DNA of 64,000 bases from Streptomyces netropsis. Its GTDB lineage: Bacteria > Actinomycetota > Actinomycetes > Streptomycetales > Streptomycetaceae. Numbering within the stretch: position 1 is the stretch's first letter; every line of letters begins with the position of its first letter. The notes below the pieces were generated by a model, which was given only the letters and a program-made list of their open reading frames with translations, was not told the origin of the DNA and ran no database searches. The DNA is taken from positions 321,726-385,725 of the forward strand of contig NZ_JACHJG010000005.1 in NCBI RefSeq assembly GCF_014203545.1. Reading direction: 5' to 3'. Made by a program: the position numbers and the translations under genes. Shown here piece by piece: positions 7,344 through 15,520 of the stretch.

Positions 7344-8311
7344 GCGTGCTCCTTCGACGACCGGAACCGGTCGCGGTAGTCGGACGGCGGGACGCCGAGA
7401 TGGCGGTGGAACGCGCGTCGCAGGGTCTCGGCGCTGCCGAGGCCGCAGCGGCGGGCGATGGTCGCGACGGGGGCGTCGCCCTCGGCCAGCGCGCGCCGGG
7501 CGGCCTCGATGCGGACCCGCTCGACGTACTCGGCGGGCGGGACGCCGAGCTCGGCGGTGAACCTCCGCTGGAGATGGCGGGGGCTGAGTCCGGCGCGGGC
7601 GGCCAGATCACCGATGGAGTGCGGGCCGCCGGGGTCGGCGTGGACCGCCGACACCACGGCCCGGATGGGGTCGGTGGACGGCTGGGCCGACCACAGGGGC
7701 ACGCTGAACTGCGCCTGGCTGCCCGGTCGGCGCAGGAACAGCACCAGCTCCTGGGCGATCGCGTGGGCGACCTCCCGCCCGTGGTCGTCCTCCACCAGGG
7801 CGAGCGCCAGATCCATCCCGGCGGTCACCCCCGCCGAGGTCCACACCCGGCCGTCGCGGATGAAGATCGGATGGGTGTCGACGGCCAGCTCCGGGTACTC
7901 CCGCCGGAGTTGGCCGTCGCGGCTCCAGTGGCTGGTGACCCGGTGCTCGGCGACCAGCCCGGCGGCGGCGAGCAGGAACACGCCACTGCACACCGAGGCC
8001 ACCCGACGGGCCGTGGCGCCGGCGGCGGCGATCCACGCCACCAGCGCCGGGTCCCCGCGGGCCTCGTCGACCCCGCTGCCACCGGCCACCACCAGGGTGT
8101 CGATCCCGAGCGGGTCCAGATCGGCGATGCCGTGGTCGGCGTGCACCCGGAGCCCGCTGTTCGACCGCACCAGCCCCGCGGCCGGTCCCACGGTCTCGCA
8201 GGAGTAGCCGGGGCGGAGCCGGGCGGCCTGTTGGAACACCTCGAACGGCCCGGTGAGATCGAGGAGCTGAAACCCCTCGAAAGCGACGAAAACGATGCGT
8301 TGCTGATCCAC
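7340..8311 (-). CDS. GlxA family transcriptional regulator (DJ-1 domain plus AraC HTH)
   Basis: A 323-residue protein with an N-terminal class-I glutamine-amidotransferase-like (DJ-1/PfpI) domain, about residues 5-170, holding the SVCSGVFLLAAAGL elbow with Cys. A C-terminal AraC/XylS double helix-turn-helix (about 220-320) carries GLSPRHLQRRFTAELGVPPAEYVERVRIEAARR. Such proteins act as ligand-responsive DNA binders. It is first gene of a two-gene operon with the DJ-1 protein and probably regulates it. The start has no obvious alternative. The region upstream contains part of the repeat copy at 8383-8462 within the shared intergenic space. Confidence 0.92.
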   Translation of the reverse strand: MDQQRIVFVAFEGFQLLDLTGPFEVFQQAARLRPGYSCETVGPAAGLVRSNSGLRVHADHGIADLDPLGIDTLVVAGGSGVDEARGDPALVAWIAAAGATARRVASVCSGVFLLAAAGLVAEHRVTSHWSRDGQLRREYPELAVDTHPIFIRDGRVWTSAGVTAGMDLALALVEDDHGREVAHAIAQELVLFLRRPGSQAQFSVPLWSAQPSTDPIRAVVSAVHADPGGPHSIGDLAARAGLSPRHLQRRFTAELGVPPAEYVERVRIEAARRALAEGDAPVATIARRCGLGSAETLRRAFHRHLGVPPSDYRDRFRSSKEHA

Positions 8312-8382
8312 GGTTTCAGCCTGCGGCTGCCGTGAGGTGGCGTCAACGACAGTGACCCCACGGTTTGCGCCATGGCCTTGCC

Positions 8383-8462
8383 GGCTGCGGGCGCCCTGCG
8401 GGCGCGTCCTGAAAAACGCCGGACGGGCTTGATGGGGCTGAGGACACCGCCGCGCGGCGGGG
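8383..8462. repeat. Dispersed palindromic repeat, copy 2 (degenerate)
   Basis: Carries the GGGCGCCCTGCGGGCGCGTCC module, one CGCCGGACGGGCTTGATG arm, and GAGGACACCGCCGCGCGGCGG, but the second palindrome arm is missing. It lies between the 3' end of the glucosaminidase gene (8470) and the start of the GlxA-type gene. Confidence 0.8.
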
Positions 8463-8469
8463 ACCGTGG

Positions 8470-10719
8470 CTACAGCTTGTTCGCCACCGTGCGCGCGATG
8501 CGGACGATGTCACCCGTGGGCTTCGCGGAGTAGCCGGGGTGACGGCGGGTCCAGCGGTCCTCCAGCGCGAACCAGTCGATGGCCTTCGGCTTCCGGCCCG
8601 CCGCCAGTGCCGCCTCCAGTTCGTCGAAGTACGTCTTCCAGCGCAGCCGGTAGAGCCCGCCGACCAGCCCGGACCACTCGCGGTTGGCGTAGTCGTGCAG
8701 CTTGCCGCGGGTCGCCGCATCGCGCGGGCCCCAGGTCGTCAGCAGGGACACGGCGTCGTATTCGAGGCGGTCGCGCTCGGCGGCGGAGGAGCCCCAGGCG
8801 CGGGCGTCGGCGATCCAGCGGCCCAGCAGATGGCGCTCGTCGGTGGCGACGGCCTGCTCCAGAAGGGTCATCCAGTCCAGCCATTGGCGGGTGAGGTCGC
8901 GGAAGAGGGGCTTGTCGCGGGCGTCGTAGGCGGCTTTGACGCGCGGAAGCAGCAGCCGGCCGCGGTTGGAGACGGTCTGCCGGGTGACGTCGAGCAGGTC
9001 GTAGCGGTAGGCCGTGCTCCGGCGCAGCGTGGGGGCCACGGCGAGGAGTTGGGGCAGCGCCTTCTCGAACTCCGCGGCGTCGTAGCGCAGCTGCTTGGGC
9101 GACCAGCTGGCCGCGCGGTTGGCGGCCAGGTCCGGGCGGGCGCCGAAGAGGCCGTCGGCCGGTTCGCTCCAGCCGTCGGCGCGGGTGGTGCCGTAGGCGG
9201 TGCGGCGCAGCACGTCCCAGGCGCCGACGGCCTGGGGGTCGGCGGCGCCGTAGCGGTAGTGCGGCCACTGGCGGAACCAGTCCGTCAGATCGACCCGGCC
9301 CTGCGTCCAGGGCAGGTCGCTGAAGAGGGCGAGGGCGGCGGGGTTGTTGTCGGCGGCCTCGGGCATCAGCGCGATGCCCGTCAGGGCGCTGCCGTCCTTC
9401 GTGCGCCACCGCTCGTAGAGGTCGGCCCAGTCGCGGGTGTTGGCGCCCAGCGCGGTGTGGCCGCCGAAGTTCCAGATCGAGCCGAAGGCGTACGGGGTGC
9501 CGGACCAGTCCGCTTCCCGGTCGGTGACGTTGGGGTAGTGGTCGGAGATCCCGTCGAGGATGAGCATCCGGGATCTGTCGACGGCCTGGATGATCTCGCG
9601 CCGGGGGTTGTCCTGCCAGCCGAGGATGACCCACGTCGCGTCCGGGTGCGCGGCCCGCAGGGCCTTCTCCACGGCCCGGGCGGCGTCGCCGACGGGGACG
9701 TTCCCGGGTTTGCCGCCCTCGTGCAGCAGATCCATCTTGTACATCGACGTCGCGCCGTACAGCTCCTGCTGCACCTTGTAGAAGGTCCGCGCGACCCGGC
9801 CGAAGGCGGCCGTGCGGGGGTCGAGCCAGTCGGGGCGGGGGAAGCCGCCCCAGTCGCCCTGGGGGACGACCCGCGCGCCGGGCTCGCGGCTCGTGAAGCC
9901 GGGCGGCACGGTGCCGAAGTAGCCGGGGAGGACGGGGGTCATGCCCAGCTCGCGCAGCCGCCGCACGATCTTCTGCGCGAGCGCGGTGCGCTGGTCCAGG
10001 AGGCCGCGGGAGACCGGGCCGCCGAAGTCCGACATGTTCTGCAGCAGCCACCACGGCTGGTGCGCCGGCCCGGGAACCCACCGGCGGACCTCGGCGTCGC
10101 TGTAACCATGTTCGATAAATGTGCGGTGGTAGACGGCGTCGGCGCCGGCGTAGACCAGCACCTCGTTGAAGCCGTGCAGCGCCAGGACGTCGAGTTCGCG
10201 TTCCCAGTACGCCCAGCCCTGGTACGGGCCGGTGTAGCCGTCGTTGGTGTCGTTGAGGACGAACCGGTGCTTGACGTTCGAAGCCCGGACGACGGGGGTA
10301 CGCACGCCGGGGAGGCGGTCGGGGAGGTCGGTCTGCGCGCCGGTCCAGGAGAAATGGGCGTGCGCCACATGTCTGAGGTACCAGTGGAAGCCGGTCAGCC
10401 GGACGGCCGGAGTGCTGCCCTCCACGAGGATCGCGCCTTCCTGCCCCGAGACCCGGAAGGCGTCCACGCCGTTCTTGGGCGGGACGGTGCGGAAGGTGAC
10501 CTGGCCGTGGTGGCGGGGCAGCAGCCGGGCCAGCGCCGCCGCGGCCGCGTCGCTCGCGGCGGCCGGGGGTGCGGCCTGGGCCGCCGACCGGTCGGACGTT
10601 GTGCTCGCAGCCGCGGATCCCATGGCTCCGGATGCGGCCGAGGCGGCGGGTGCGCCCGCCGCGGTGAGGGCGGCGGTTCCCGCGAGGGCGCCGAGGATCG
10701 AACGTCGGGCGATGTGCAT
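8470..10719 (-). CDS. Secreted alpha-N-acetylglucosaminidase (GH89)
   Basis: A 749-residue homologue of human NAGLU, which removes terminal alpha-N-acetylglucosamine, for example from heparan-type glycans or mucin O-glycans. The N terminus MHIARRSILG followed by a hydrophobic stretch and ASA is a twin-arginine export signal (residues 1-29). The N-terminal domain, the (beta/alpha)8 domain with WNFGGH, and the helical C-terminal domain follow in order. Two family glutamates are visible, in LLHEGGKPG and in MPEAADNN, aligning with the catalytic pair of NAGLU. The start at 10719 is fixed by GGAGGT 4 nt upstream; the frame is open further upstream but without signal. No adjacent transporter is seen, so the gene appears monocistronic. 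Confidence 0.92.
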   Translation of the reverse strand: MHIARRSILGALAGTAALTAAGAPAASAASGAMGSAAASTTSDRSAAQAAPPAAASDAAAAALARLLPRHHGQVTFRTVPPKNGVDAFRVSGQEGAILVEGSTPAVRLTGFHWYLRHVAHAHFSWTGAQTDLPDRLPGVRTPVVRASNVKHRFVLNDTNDGYTGPYQGWAYWERELDVLALHGFNEVLVYAGADAVYHRTFIEHGYSDAEVRRWVPGPAHQPWWLLQNMSDFGGPVSRGLLDQRTALAQKIVRRLRELGMTPVLPGYFGTVPPGFTSREPGARVVPQGDWGGFPRPDWLDPRTAAFGRVARTFYKVQQELYGATSMYKMDLLHEGGKPGNVPVGDAARAVEKALRAAHPDATWVILGWQDNPRREIIQAVDRSRMLILDGISDHYPNVTDREADWSGTPYAFGSIWNFGGHTALGANTRDWADLYERWRTKDGSALTGIALMPEAADNNPAALALFSDLPWTQGRVDLTDWFRQWPHYRYGAADPQAVGAWDVLRRTAYGTTRADGWSEPADGLFGARPDLAANRAASWSPKQLRYDAAEFEKALPQLLAVAPTLRRSTAYRYDLLDVTRQTVSNRGRLLLPRVKAAYDARDKPLFRDLTRQWLDWMTLLEQAVATDERHLLGRWIADARAWGSSAAERDRLEYDAVSLLTTWGPRDAATRGKLHDYANREWSGLVGGLYRLRWKTYFDELEAALAAGRKPKAIDWFALEDRWTRRHPGYSAKPTGDIVRIARTVANKL

Positions 10720-10938
10720 GAGTGACCTCCACCATGGCACTGCGGCGACTGGACTGGACCACTTGAGCGCGAAGATCCTATGAGCAAACGAACGAACGGG
10801 GCCAAGGGCACGGGCGGCAATCCAGCCACGCCGGTTACATTTGGCACGAATGGCCCCACGGGACGTGACCAACCTGCGGGGCGTGATCGACGCACCGCAG
10901 TTCAGACAGCTCGCATCAGCCCGCTCCGTCCCATCGGC

Positions 10939-11406
10939 ATGAGGAACCCCGTGCGACCACTCACCGCGACCGTCGGCGTCCTGGCACTCGCCGGCGGGCT
11001 GCTGGGCGCGTCGCTGTGCGGGTGCGCCGACCCCGGAGGGCTGAAGGTGTCCGGTCCCGCGCAGAGCCCTTCGGTCACCAGCGGCCCGGTCTTCGTGGCC
11101 CAGGCCGGGCCGAAGCCGCGGCTGCGACGGCCGGAGTCCTTCGACATCGGCAAGGACGTCACGCTCACCGGACTGCGCTGGCGGACCTGGGGCGGGCCGG
11201 CGGCCGAGGCGACCGGCGAGGTGGCGGGCGCCCGGTGCGCACCCGCCTGCCGCGACAAGCCGGTCAAGGCCGAGATCACGTTCACCGGGCTCGTCCGGCA
11301 CGACCGCGTCGGCTACTACAGCCGGGCCACGGTCAGCGCCCGGGGACTACCGCCCGAGCAGCGTGAGGAGCTGCGCGACCTGCGGCTCCTCGTCCCCCAG
11401 GGCTGA
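10939..11406 (+). CDS. Predicted lipoprotein
   Basis: A 155-residue protein with a lipoprotein signal: MRNPVRPL, a hydrophobic run, and a Cys pair in SLCGCADPGG (Cys about residue 29 is the likely lipidated residue). The mature part holds a single compact domain with a Cys pair (ARCAPACRDK) and an ending rich in charged residues. No family was recognised. It precedes a histidine kinase gene by 136 bp on the same strand. By analogy with CseA, a lipoprotein that modulates the CseB-CseC system, it could tune the kinase, but there is no sequence evidence for that. The upstream open frame is ignored because the signal peptide fixes the start. Confidence 0.75.
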   Translation: MRNPVRPLTATVGVLALAGGLLGASLCGCADPGGLKVSGPAQSPSVTSGPVFVAQAGPKPRLRRPESFDIGKDVTLTGLRWRTWGGPAAEATGEVAGARCAPACRDKPVKAEITFTGLVRHDRVGYYSRATVSARGLPPEQREELRDLRLLVPQG

Positions 11407-11419
11407 CCGAGGACGGACC

Positions 11420-11520
11420 CGGAGCCGATCCCCGACCGCCCCCGAGCTGATCCCCGAGCCGATTCCAGAGCTGATTCCCGAGCCGACCCCGAGCTGATCC
11501 CAGAACCGAACGCCGAGCCG
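11420..11520. repeat. Imperfect 23-24 bp tandem repeat tract
   Basis: About four units, each beginning GAGC(C/T)GATTCCC and containing two copies of a shorter GAGCCGA-like motif, fill most of the gap between the lipoprotein and kinase genes. Units of 24, 23 and 24 bp can be aligned. No single reading frame runs through it because of the 23-bp unit, so it is not simply a protein repeat. Confidence 0.7.
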
Positions 11521-11542
11521 ACCCGCCGAGGAGCCCGATCCC

Positions 11543-12781
11543 ATGGGACTGCGTACGAAGATCGGCGTGGTGATCACCGCCACCGCTGCCCTGGTCGCCG
11601 TCATCATGGGTCTCGTCGTGCACCACCGCACCGCCGTGAACCAGCTGGAGACCGCCCGCGAGACCCTCGACGCCCGGCTCGGCACGGCCGTCGAGGACCA
11701 CGCCGCCGGCGTCGACCGGCACCGCACCCCCGACCGGCGCCGCGCGCTCCTGAACCCCGAGCGCATGCCCGAGCCGCTGCGCGAGGCCGCCGAACGCGGC
11801 AGACGCGCCACCTACCTGGACCGCAGCGGCGGCCGCCCGGTCCTGTGGGCGGCCAGCCGTGTCGGCGACGACATCATCGCCCTCAGACACCCCTACGAGC
11901 GCCAGACCCGCAACCTCCGGGACCTCGACGAGGTCCTCTGGCTGGCGGGCGGCCTCGGCACCGCCTTCGCGGGCGTCGTCGGGGTGACGCTGGCGACCGT
12001 GGCCGGGCGCCGCCTCAACGCCTCCGCCCGCATCGCCGAGCGGATAGCCCGGGGCGACCACAGCGCCCGGCTCCGCCCGCGCGGCGGCAAGGACGAGATC
12101 GCCCGGCTGACCATCGCCGTCAACACCATGGCCGACGCCCTCTCCGCCCGCCTCCAGGCCGAGCGCGAGGTCACCGCCAACATCGCACACGAGCTGCGCA
12201 CCCCCGTCGCGGGCCTGATCGCCGCCGCCGGGCTGCTGCCGCCGGGCCGGCCGACGGAGATGGTGCGAGAACGCGCCCAGCGGGTACGCGGCCTGATGGA
12301 GGACGTCCTGGAGGTGGCCCGCCTGGACGGCTCCGCCGAGCGCGCCGACACGGACGTACGGGAGCTGGGCGAGCTGACGCGGCGGGCGGTCGGCACGGTC
12401 GTCACGGACGGCCGGGAAGCGGCGGAGGTGCACATCGAGCGCGACTGCGTGGTCGAGACCGACGCCCGGCGCGTCGAGCGCATCCTGGCCAACCTCGTCA
12501 CCAACGCCTTCCGGCACGGCAGCGCGCCGGTCGTCGTGGAGGTCGACGCCGGTGTCGTCCGGGTGCGGGACAAGGGCCCGGGGTTCCCGCCGGACCTGCT
12601 CGCGCGGGGGCCGCAGCGGTTCCGTACGGGCTCGGGTTCGGGGCTCGGCCTGGGGCTGACGATCGCGGCGGGACAGGCACGGGTGCTGGGGGCGCGGCTG
12701 GCGTTCGCGAACCCGGAGGGCGGGGGAGCGGAGGCGACGCTGGACCTGCGGGCGTCGGTGGCCGGGCAGGGCGACAGCTGA
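11543..12781 (+). CDS. Sensor histidine kinase, orphan
   Basis: A 412-residue membrane kinase: TM1 at about 7-27, an extracytoplasmic sensor of about 105 residues, TM2 at about 132-154, a HAMP linker with GGKDEIARL, a HisKA domain with phosphorylatable His216 in ANIAHELRTPVAG, and a HATPase with the N box (ANLVTNAFRHG), G1 (DKGPGFP) and G2 (GSGLGLGLTIA). All key residues are present, so it should autophosphorylate. There is no response regulator gene beside it, which is unusual for this class. The ATG follows GGAGCCCGATCCC. The tandem repeat tract ends about 22 bp before the start. Confidence 0.93.
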   Translation: MGLRTKIGVVITATAALVAVIMGLVVHHRTAVNQLETARETLDARLGTAVEDHAAGVDRHRTPDRRRALLNPERMPEPLREAAERGRRATYLDRSGGRPVLWAASRVGDDIIALRHPYERQTRNLRDLDEVLWLAGGLGTAFAGVVGVTLATVAGRRLNASARIAERIARGDHSARLRPRGGKDEIARLTIAVNTMADALSARLQAEREVTANIAHELRTPVAGLIAAAGLLPPGRPTEMVRERAQRVRGLMEDVLEVARLDGSAERADTDVRELGELTRRAVGTVVTDGREAAEVHIERDCVVETDARRVERILANLVTNAFRHGSAPVVVEVDAGVVRVRDKGPGFPPDLLARGPQRFRTGSGSGLGLGLTIAAGQARVLGARLAFANPEGGGAEATLDLRASVAGQGDS

Positions 12782-12868
12782 CGTGCGCGTCCGGGCGGCA
12801 GCCCCAAGAGTGGAAGCGTTCGGAAGAAGACCGGAAGAAGAGAAGCCTTCGGAAGAGGGGAGCGACAG

Positions 12869-13369
12869 ATGGACGAGAACGTCCTGTTCATGAACGTCGA
12901 CGGGCCCGAAGCGGGCCACCGGGCGCTCGACGCGCTGCGCAAGGCGCACGCCGACGACGACATCAGGCTGCGCGAGGGGGCGGTGATCGCCCGGGACGGG
13001 GACGGCACCCTCGACTTCCCCGACGCCGTCGACAACACCGGCACCGCGCGCGCCTTCGCCGTGGGCGGCCTGATCGGCGGGCTCCTCGGCATCCTCGGCG
13101 GCCCGCTCGGCATCATGATCGGATTCGGCGCGGGAGGTCTGATCGGGGGCGTGCGCGACGCGCGCGAGGCCACCGCCGACAACGCCGCGCTGGAGATGCT
13201 CGCCGCCGAGGTGCCGCCGGGCAGCACGGTCCTGGTCGCCGAGCTCGACGAGAACGGCCCGGACATCGTCGACGACATCCTCGCGCCGTACGGCGCGGCC
13301 TCCACGCGCTACCCGGCGGACCGGGTGCGCGAGGAGGTCGAACGGGCGATGGCCGAGGGGCGCTCGTAG
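12869..13369 (+). CDS. DUF1269-type protein with glycine-rich membrane hairpin
   Basis: A 166-residue protein with an acidic, soluble N-terminal half, then a strongly glycine-rich hydrophobic segment (about residues 65-95, AVGGLIGGLLGILGGPLGIM and following), and an acidic C-terminal domain ending DIVDDILAPYGA. The pattern fits DUF1269 proteins, whose function is unknown. Glycine-zipper hairpins can insert into membranes or oligomerise. ATG at 12869 has AGGGGAGCGAC just upstream. It is transcribed in the direction of the kinase, 87 bp after it, and converges on the GNAT gene. Confidence 0.8.
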   Translation: MDENVLFMNVDGPEAGHRALDALRKAHADDDIRLREGAVIARDGDGTLDFPDAVDNTGTARAFAVGGLIGGLLGILGGPLGIMIGFGAGGLIGGVRDAREATADNAALEMLAAEVPPGSTVLVAELDENGPDIVDDILAPYGAASTRYPADRVREEVERAMAEGRS

Positions 13370-13376
13370 GACGCCG

Positions 13377-13868
13377 TCAGCCGTTCGGCAGGACGAGCGG
13401 CTTGGCGAAGCAGCGGCTGCTGTCGTAGCCGCGGTACAGCCCGAACTTCGGCACCTCCGGGGCGTAGCCGCTCGACAGGTACAGGGCGATCGCCTCGGGC
13501 TGCCGGTCGCCGGTCTCCAGCACCATGCGACTGCGCCCCGCCGCCCGCGCGCTGTCCTCCAGCGCCACCAGGATCCGCCGCGCCAGCCCGAGCCCGCGCG
13601 CCTCGGGGACCACGTACATCCGCTTCAGCTCGGCGTCCCCGTCCGCGTACCCCTCCTCGTTGCGCTCCTGCGCCCGCCAGCCGCCGGTGGCGACGGGGGT
13701 GCCGTCGGCGTCGTACGCGATGAGATACAGGCCACGCGGCGGGGCGAACTGCGACGGGTCCAACGGCGTGAGATCACCGTCGCCGTATCGCTCCGCGTAC
13801 TCCAATTGCACCTGGTCATTGAGCTTCACGGCATCGGGATGGTCGTACGCGGCGGTCACGATCTGCAT
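13377..13868 (-). CDS. GNAT family N-acetyltransferase
   Basis: A 163-residue GNAT protein. The acetyl-CoA site is in VVPEARGLGLARRILVALEDSAR, followed by the beta5 region RMVLETGDRQPEAIALYLSSGY and the C-terminal PKFGLYRGYDSSRCFAKPL. The substrate cannot be predicted. Start choice: ATG at 13868, because the homology begins at MQIVTAAYDHPDA. TACGAT on the minus strand lies 6 nt before the ATG and there is no ribosome binding site, so a leaderless mRNA is likely. It is divergent from xth with only 67 bp between starts. Confidence 0.88.
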   Translation of the reverse strand: MQIVTAAYDHPDAVKLNDQVQLEYAERYGDGDLTPLDPSQFAPPRGLYLIAYDADGTPVATGGWRAQERNEEGYADGDAELKRMYVVPEARGLGLARRILVALEDSARAAGRSRMVLETGDRQPEAIALYLSSGYAPEVPKFGLYRGYDSSRCFAKPLVLPNG

Positions 13869-13935
13869 CCGGAAATCGTAAGGTCGTACGGGCGGAGTGC
13901 GGCAGGGGTGTCTCAGAGGTCGGTATCGTGCCGGA
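13869..13935. promoter_or_regulatory. Divergent candidate leaderless promoters (GNAT / xth)
   Basis: The 67-bp gap has a TANNNT hexamer 6 nt before each start codon: TACGAT for the minus-strand GNAT gene (plus-strand 13875-13880) and TATCGT for xth (13924-13929). Neither start has a ribosome binding site. Confidence 0.5.
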
Positions 13936-14727
13936 ATGCTCACCGTGACCACCGTGAACGTCAATGGCCTCCGCGCCGCCGCCAAGAAGGGCTTCGTCGA
14001 CTGGCTGGCGCAGACCGAAGCCGACGTCGTCTGCCTCCAGGAAGTGCGCGCCGAGCCGCACCAGCTCCCCGACGAGGTGCGCGAGCCCGCCGGCTGGCAC
14101 ACCGTGCACGCCCCGGCGGCGGCCAAGGGCCGCGCGGGCGTCTCCGTCTACTCCCGGCGCGAGCCGGAGCGGGTGCGGGTCGGCTTCGGCTCGGCGGAGT
14201 TCGACGGCAGCGGCCGGTACGTGGAGATCGACCTGCCCGGCGTCACGGTCGCGAGCCTCTACCTCCCTTCGGGCGAGGTCGGCACGGACCGGCAGGACGA
14301 GAAGGAACGCTTCATGGCGGAGTTCCTGCCGTACCTGGTGGGCCTGAAGGCCCGCGCCGCGGCGGACGGGCGCGAGGTGCTGGTCTGCGGTGACTGGAAC
14401 ATCGCCCACACCGAGGCCGACCTCAAGAACTGGAAGGCCAACCGCAAGAGCGCGGGCTTCCTCCCCGAGGAGCGGGAGTGGCTGACGAAGGTCTTCGAGG
14501 AGTACACGGACGTGGTCCGCGCCCTCCACCCGGGTGTGGAGGGCCCGTACTCCTGGTGGTCCTACCGGGGCCGCGCCTTCGACAACGACTCCGGGTGGCG
14601 CATCGACTACCTCGTCGCGACGCCGGGCCTGGCGGAGCGGGCGCTCAAGGCGGTCGTGGAGCGGGCGGCGACGCACGACCTGCGGTGGAGCGACCACGCA
14701 CCGGTGACGGCGGTCTTCGACCGCTGA
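13936..14727 (+). CDS. xth: Exodeoxyribonuclease III
   Basis: A 263-residue ExoIII/APE family enzyme, cutting at abasic sites and removing 3' blocks in base excision repair. All landmark motifs are visible: NVNGLRAAAKKGF, CLQEVRAE with metal-binding Glu, GDWNIAHTEADLKNWKANRK, the RIDYLVA motif and the final WSDHAPVTAVF with catalytic Asp-His. Length is typical. ATG at 13936 follows a TATCGT box by 6 nt, with no ribosome binding site. It faces a small-gene block on the opposite strand. Confidence 0.96.
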   Translation: MLTVTTVNVNGLRAAAKKGFVDWLAQTEADVVCLQEVRAEPHQLPDEVREPAGWHTVHAPAAAKGRAGVSVYSRREPERVRVGFGSAEFDGSGRYVEIDLPGVTVASLYLPSGEVGTDRQDEKERFMAEFLPYLVGLKARAAADGREVLVCGDWNIAHTEADLKNWKANRKSAGFLPEEREWLTKVFEEYTDVVRALHPGVEGPYSWWSYRGRAFDNDSGWRIDYLVATPGLAERALKAVVERAATHDLRWSDHAPVTAVFDR

Positions 14728-14792
14728 GTCCCGGCTGCCCCGCCCGCGCGCCTCTCGGGGGAGGAACGCGGGCGGAGCCACGGCCGTCCGGC

Positions 14793-14981
14793 TCAGGCGA
14801 GGCCCACTCCGGCCTGGGCCTTGATGGTGTCCACGGCCTCACTGGTGAGCAACCGAAGCGGCACGACCGTCCAACGGTCGCCCTTGCGCATGATCACGGC
14901 GTTGCCGTCCTTGGTGCGCCCGATGTGCACGAAGCCGTGATCACGCCGCAGGTCCCTCGCCAGGTGCTCGCCGTGGATCAT
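14793..14981 (-). CDS. Small conserved-type protein of unknown function (62 aa)
   Basis: A 62-residue protein with a basic centre (HIGRTKDGNAVIMRKGDRW) and no membrane segment. Not assigned to a family. It is the last of four small minus-strand genes whose ends abut or overlap: the preceding 44-aa gene stops 3 nt before this start. Codon third positions are GC-rich as in real genes here. This arrangement is common near XRE/DUF5753 regulators in streptomycetes. Confidence 0.65.
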   Translation of the reverse strand: MIHGEHLARDLRRDHGFVHIGRTKDGNAVIMRKGDRWTVVPLRLLTSEAVDTIKAQAGVGLA

Positions 14982-14984
14982 GCG

Positions 14985-15119
14985 CTACTTCCCTTCGCGC
15001 TCCTCGTCATCGGCCATGCTGCTGTAGACGTTACCGTTCTGGGAGACCTGCGTATCGGGGTCGGTGACCTGGTCCCTGTTGTCGTTCGGGTCCCACTCGT
15101 CGTCGCTCTTCTTGCCCAT
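14985..15119 (-). CDS. Small acidic hydrophilic protein (44 aa)
   Basis: A short open frame encoding 44 residues, MGKKSDDEWDPNDNRDQ to EEREGK, very acidic and lacking hydrophobic residues, hence probably disordered. GGAGAG lies 8 nt before the ATG. It ends 3 nt before the 62-aa gene and sits within the 3' part of an overlapping 86-aa frame. The ribosome binding site and the tight packing are the evidence. Function unknown. Confidence 0.55.
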   Translation of the reverse strand: MGKKSDDEWDPNDNRDQVTDPDTQVSQNGNVYSSMADDEEREGK

Positions 15120-15291
15120 TTTCACGCTCTCCTTCCGGACCGGCACTGTGCCGACACAGGGACCGCCCCCGTGTCCTGGTGCGGGTGGTGCGCCGCCCGG
15201 CCTTCCAAGCCCGGCGGACGACCGGGCGGGGGTCTACCGCCCCCTGCACCTTGCAGATGACGCATTCGCCCCAAGCCTTCAGCGCGCTCAT
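15031..15291 (-). CDS. Small putative zinc-finger protein (86 aa)
   Basis: Begins MSALKAWGECVICKVQG, with a Cys-x2-Cys knuckle, and has a possible second half-site in SLCRHS; the rest is Arg-rich. Its ATG overlaps the stop of the upstream 56-aa gene as ATGA (15288-15291), strong evidence for coupled translation. The last 89 nt overlap the start of the 44-aa gene in another frame, so the real product might end earlier if there is a sequencing difference. Function unknown; nucleic-acid binding is possible. Confidence 0.5.
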   Translation of the reverse strand: MSALKAWGECVICKVQGAVDPRPVVRRAWKAGRRTTRTRTRGRSLCRHSAGPEGERENGQEERRRVGPERQQGPGHRPRYAGLPER

Positions 15292-15458
15292 CGACCGTCC
15301 TTCGTCGGGCCGTGGCACTGCGCCAGGTGGCGGCGCGTCAAGACAGTCACGTCCGTCTCCCGGCTCCTGTTCCGGTCGTCCCGTGCCTTGGCCATTTCGG
15401 CGGTCAGCCGGAAGCACTCGTCACAGGCGGTTTGACGGGTCTCGGTGGTCCGATCCAT
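15288..15458 (-). CDS. Small putative zinc-binding protein (56 aa)
   Basis: A 56-residue frame, MDRTTETRQTACDECFRLTA and on to LTRRHLAQCHGPTKDGR. Cys-x2-Cys near the N terminus and a Cys-His pair near the C terminus are spaced like a treble-clef or C2H2/C3H knuckle. It is first gene of the four-gene run and overlaps the next by ATGA. The XRE/DUF5753 gene ends 62 bp upstream, and read-through from it is possible. No family was recognised. Confidence 0.6.
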   Translation of the reverse strand: MDRTTETRQTACDECFRLTAEMAKARDDRNRSRETDVTVLTRRHLAQCHGPTKDGR

Positions 15459-15520
15459 GCCGACGACCCTAGAAACGCAGCCTGGGCAGCCTCAATAAAC
15501 ATGCGCGGACTTGCAATGGG

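Noticed and set aside
6729..8311. Plus-strand open frames opposite the DJ-1 and GlxA genes (6690-7328 and 7346-8335)
   Set aside because: They are antisense to genes with clear domains, and their compositions are Gly/Ala/Arg/Val-biased without motifs.
11420..11520. CRISPR array
   Set aside because: Units adjoin without unique spacers, are imperfect, and no cas genes are present.
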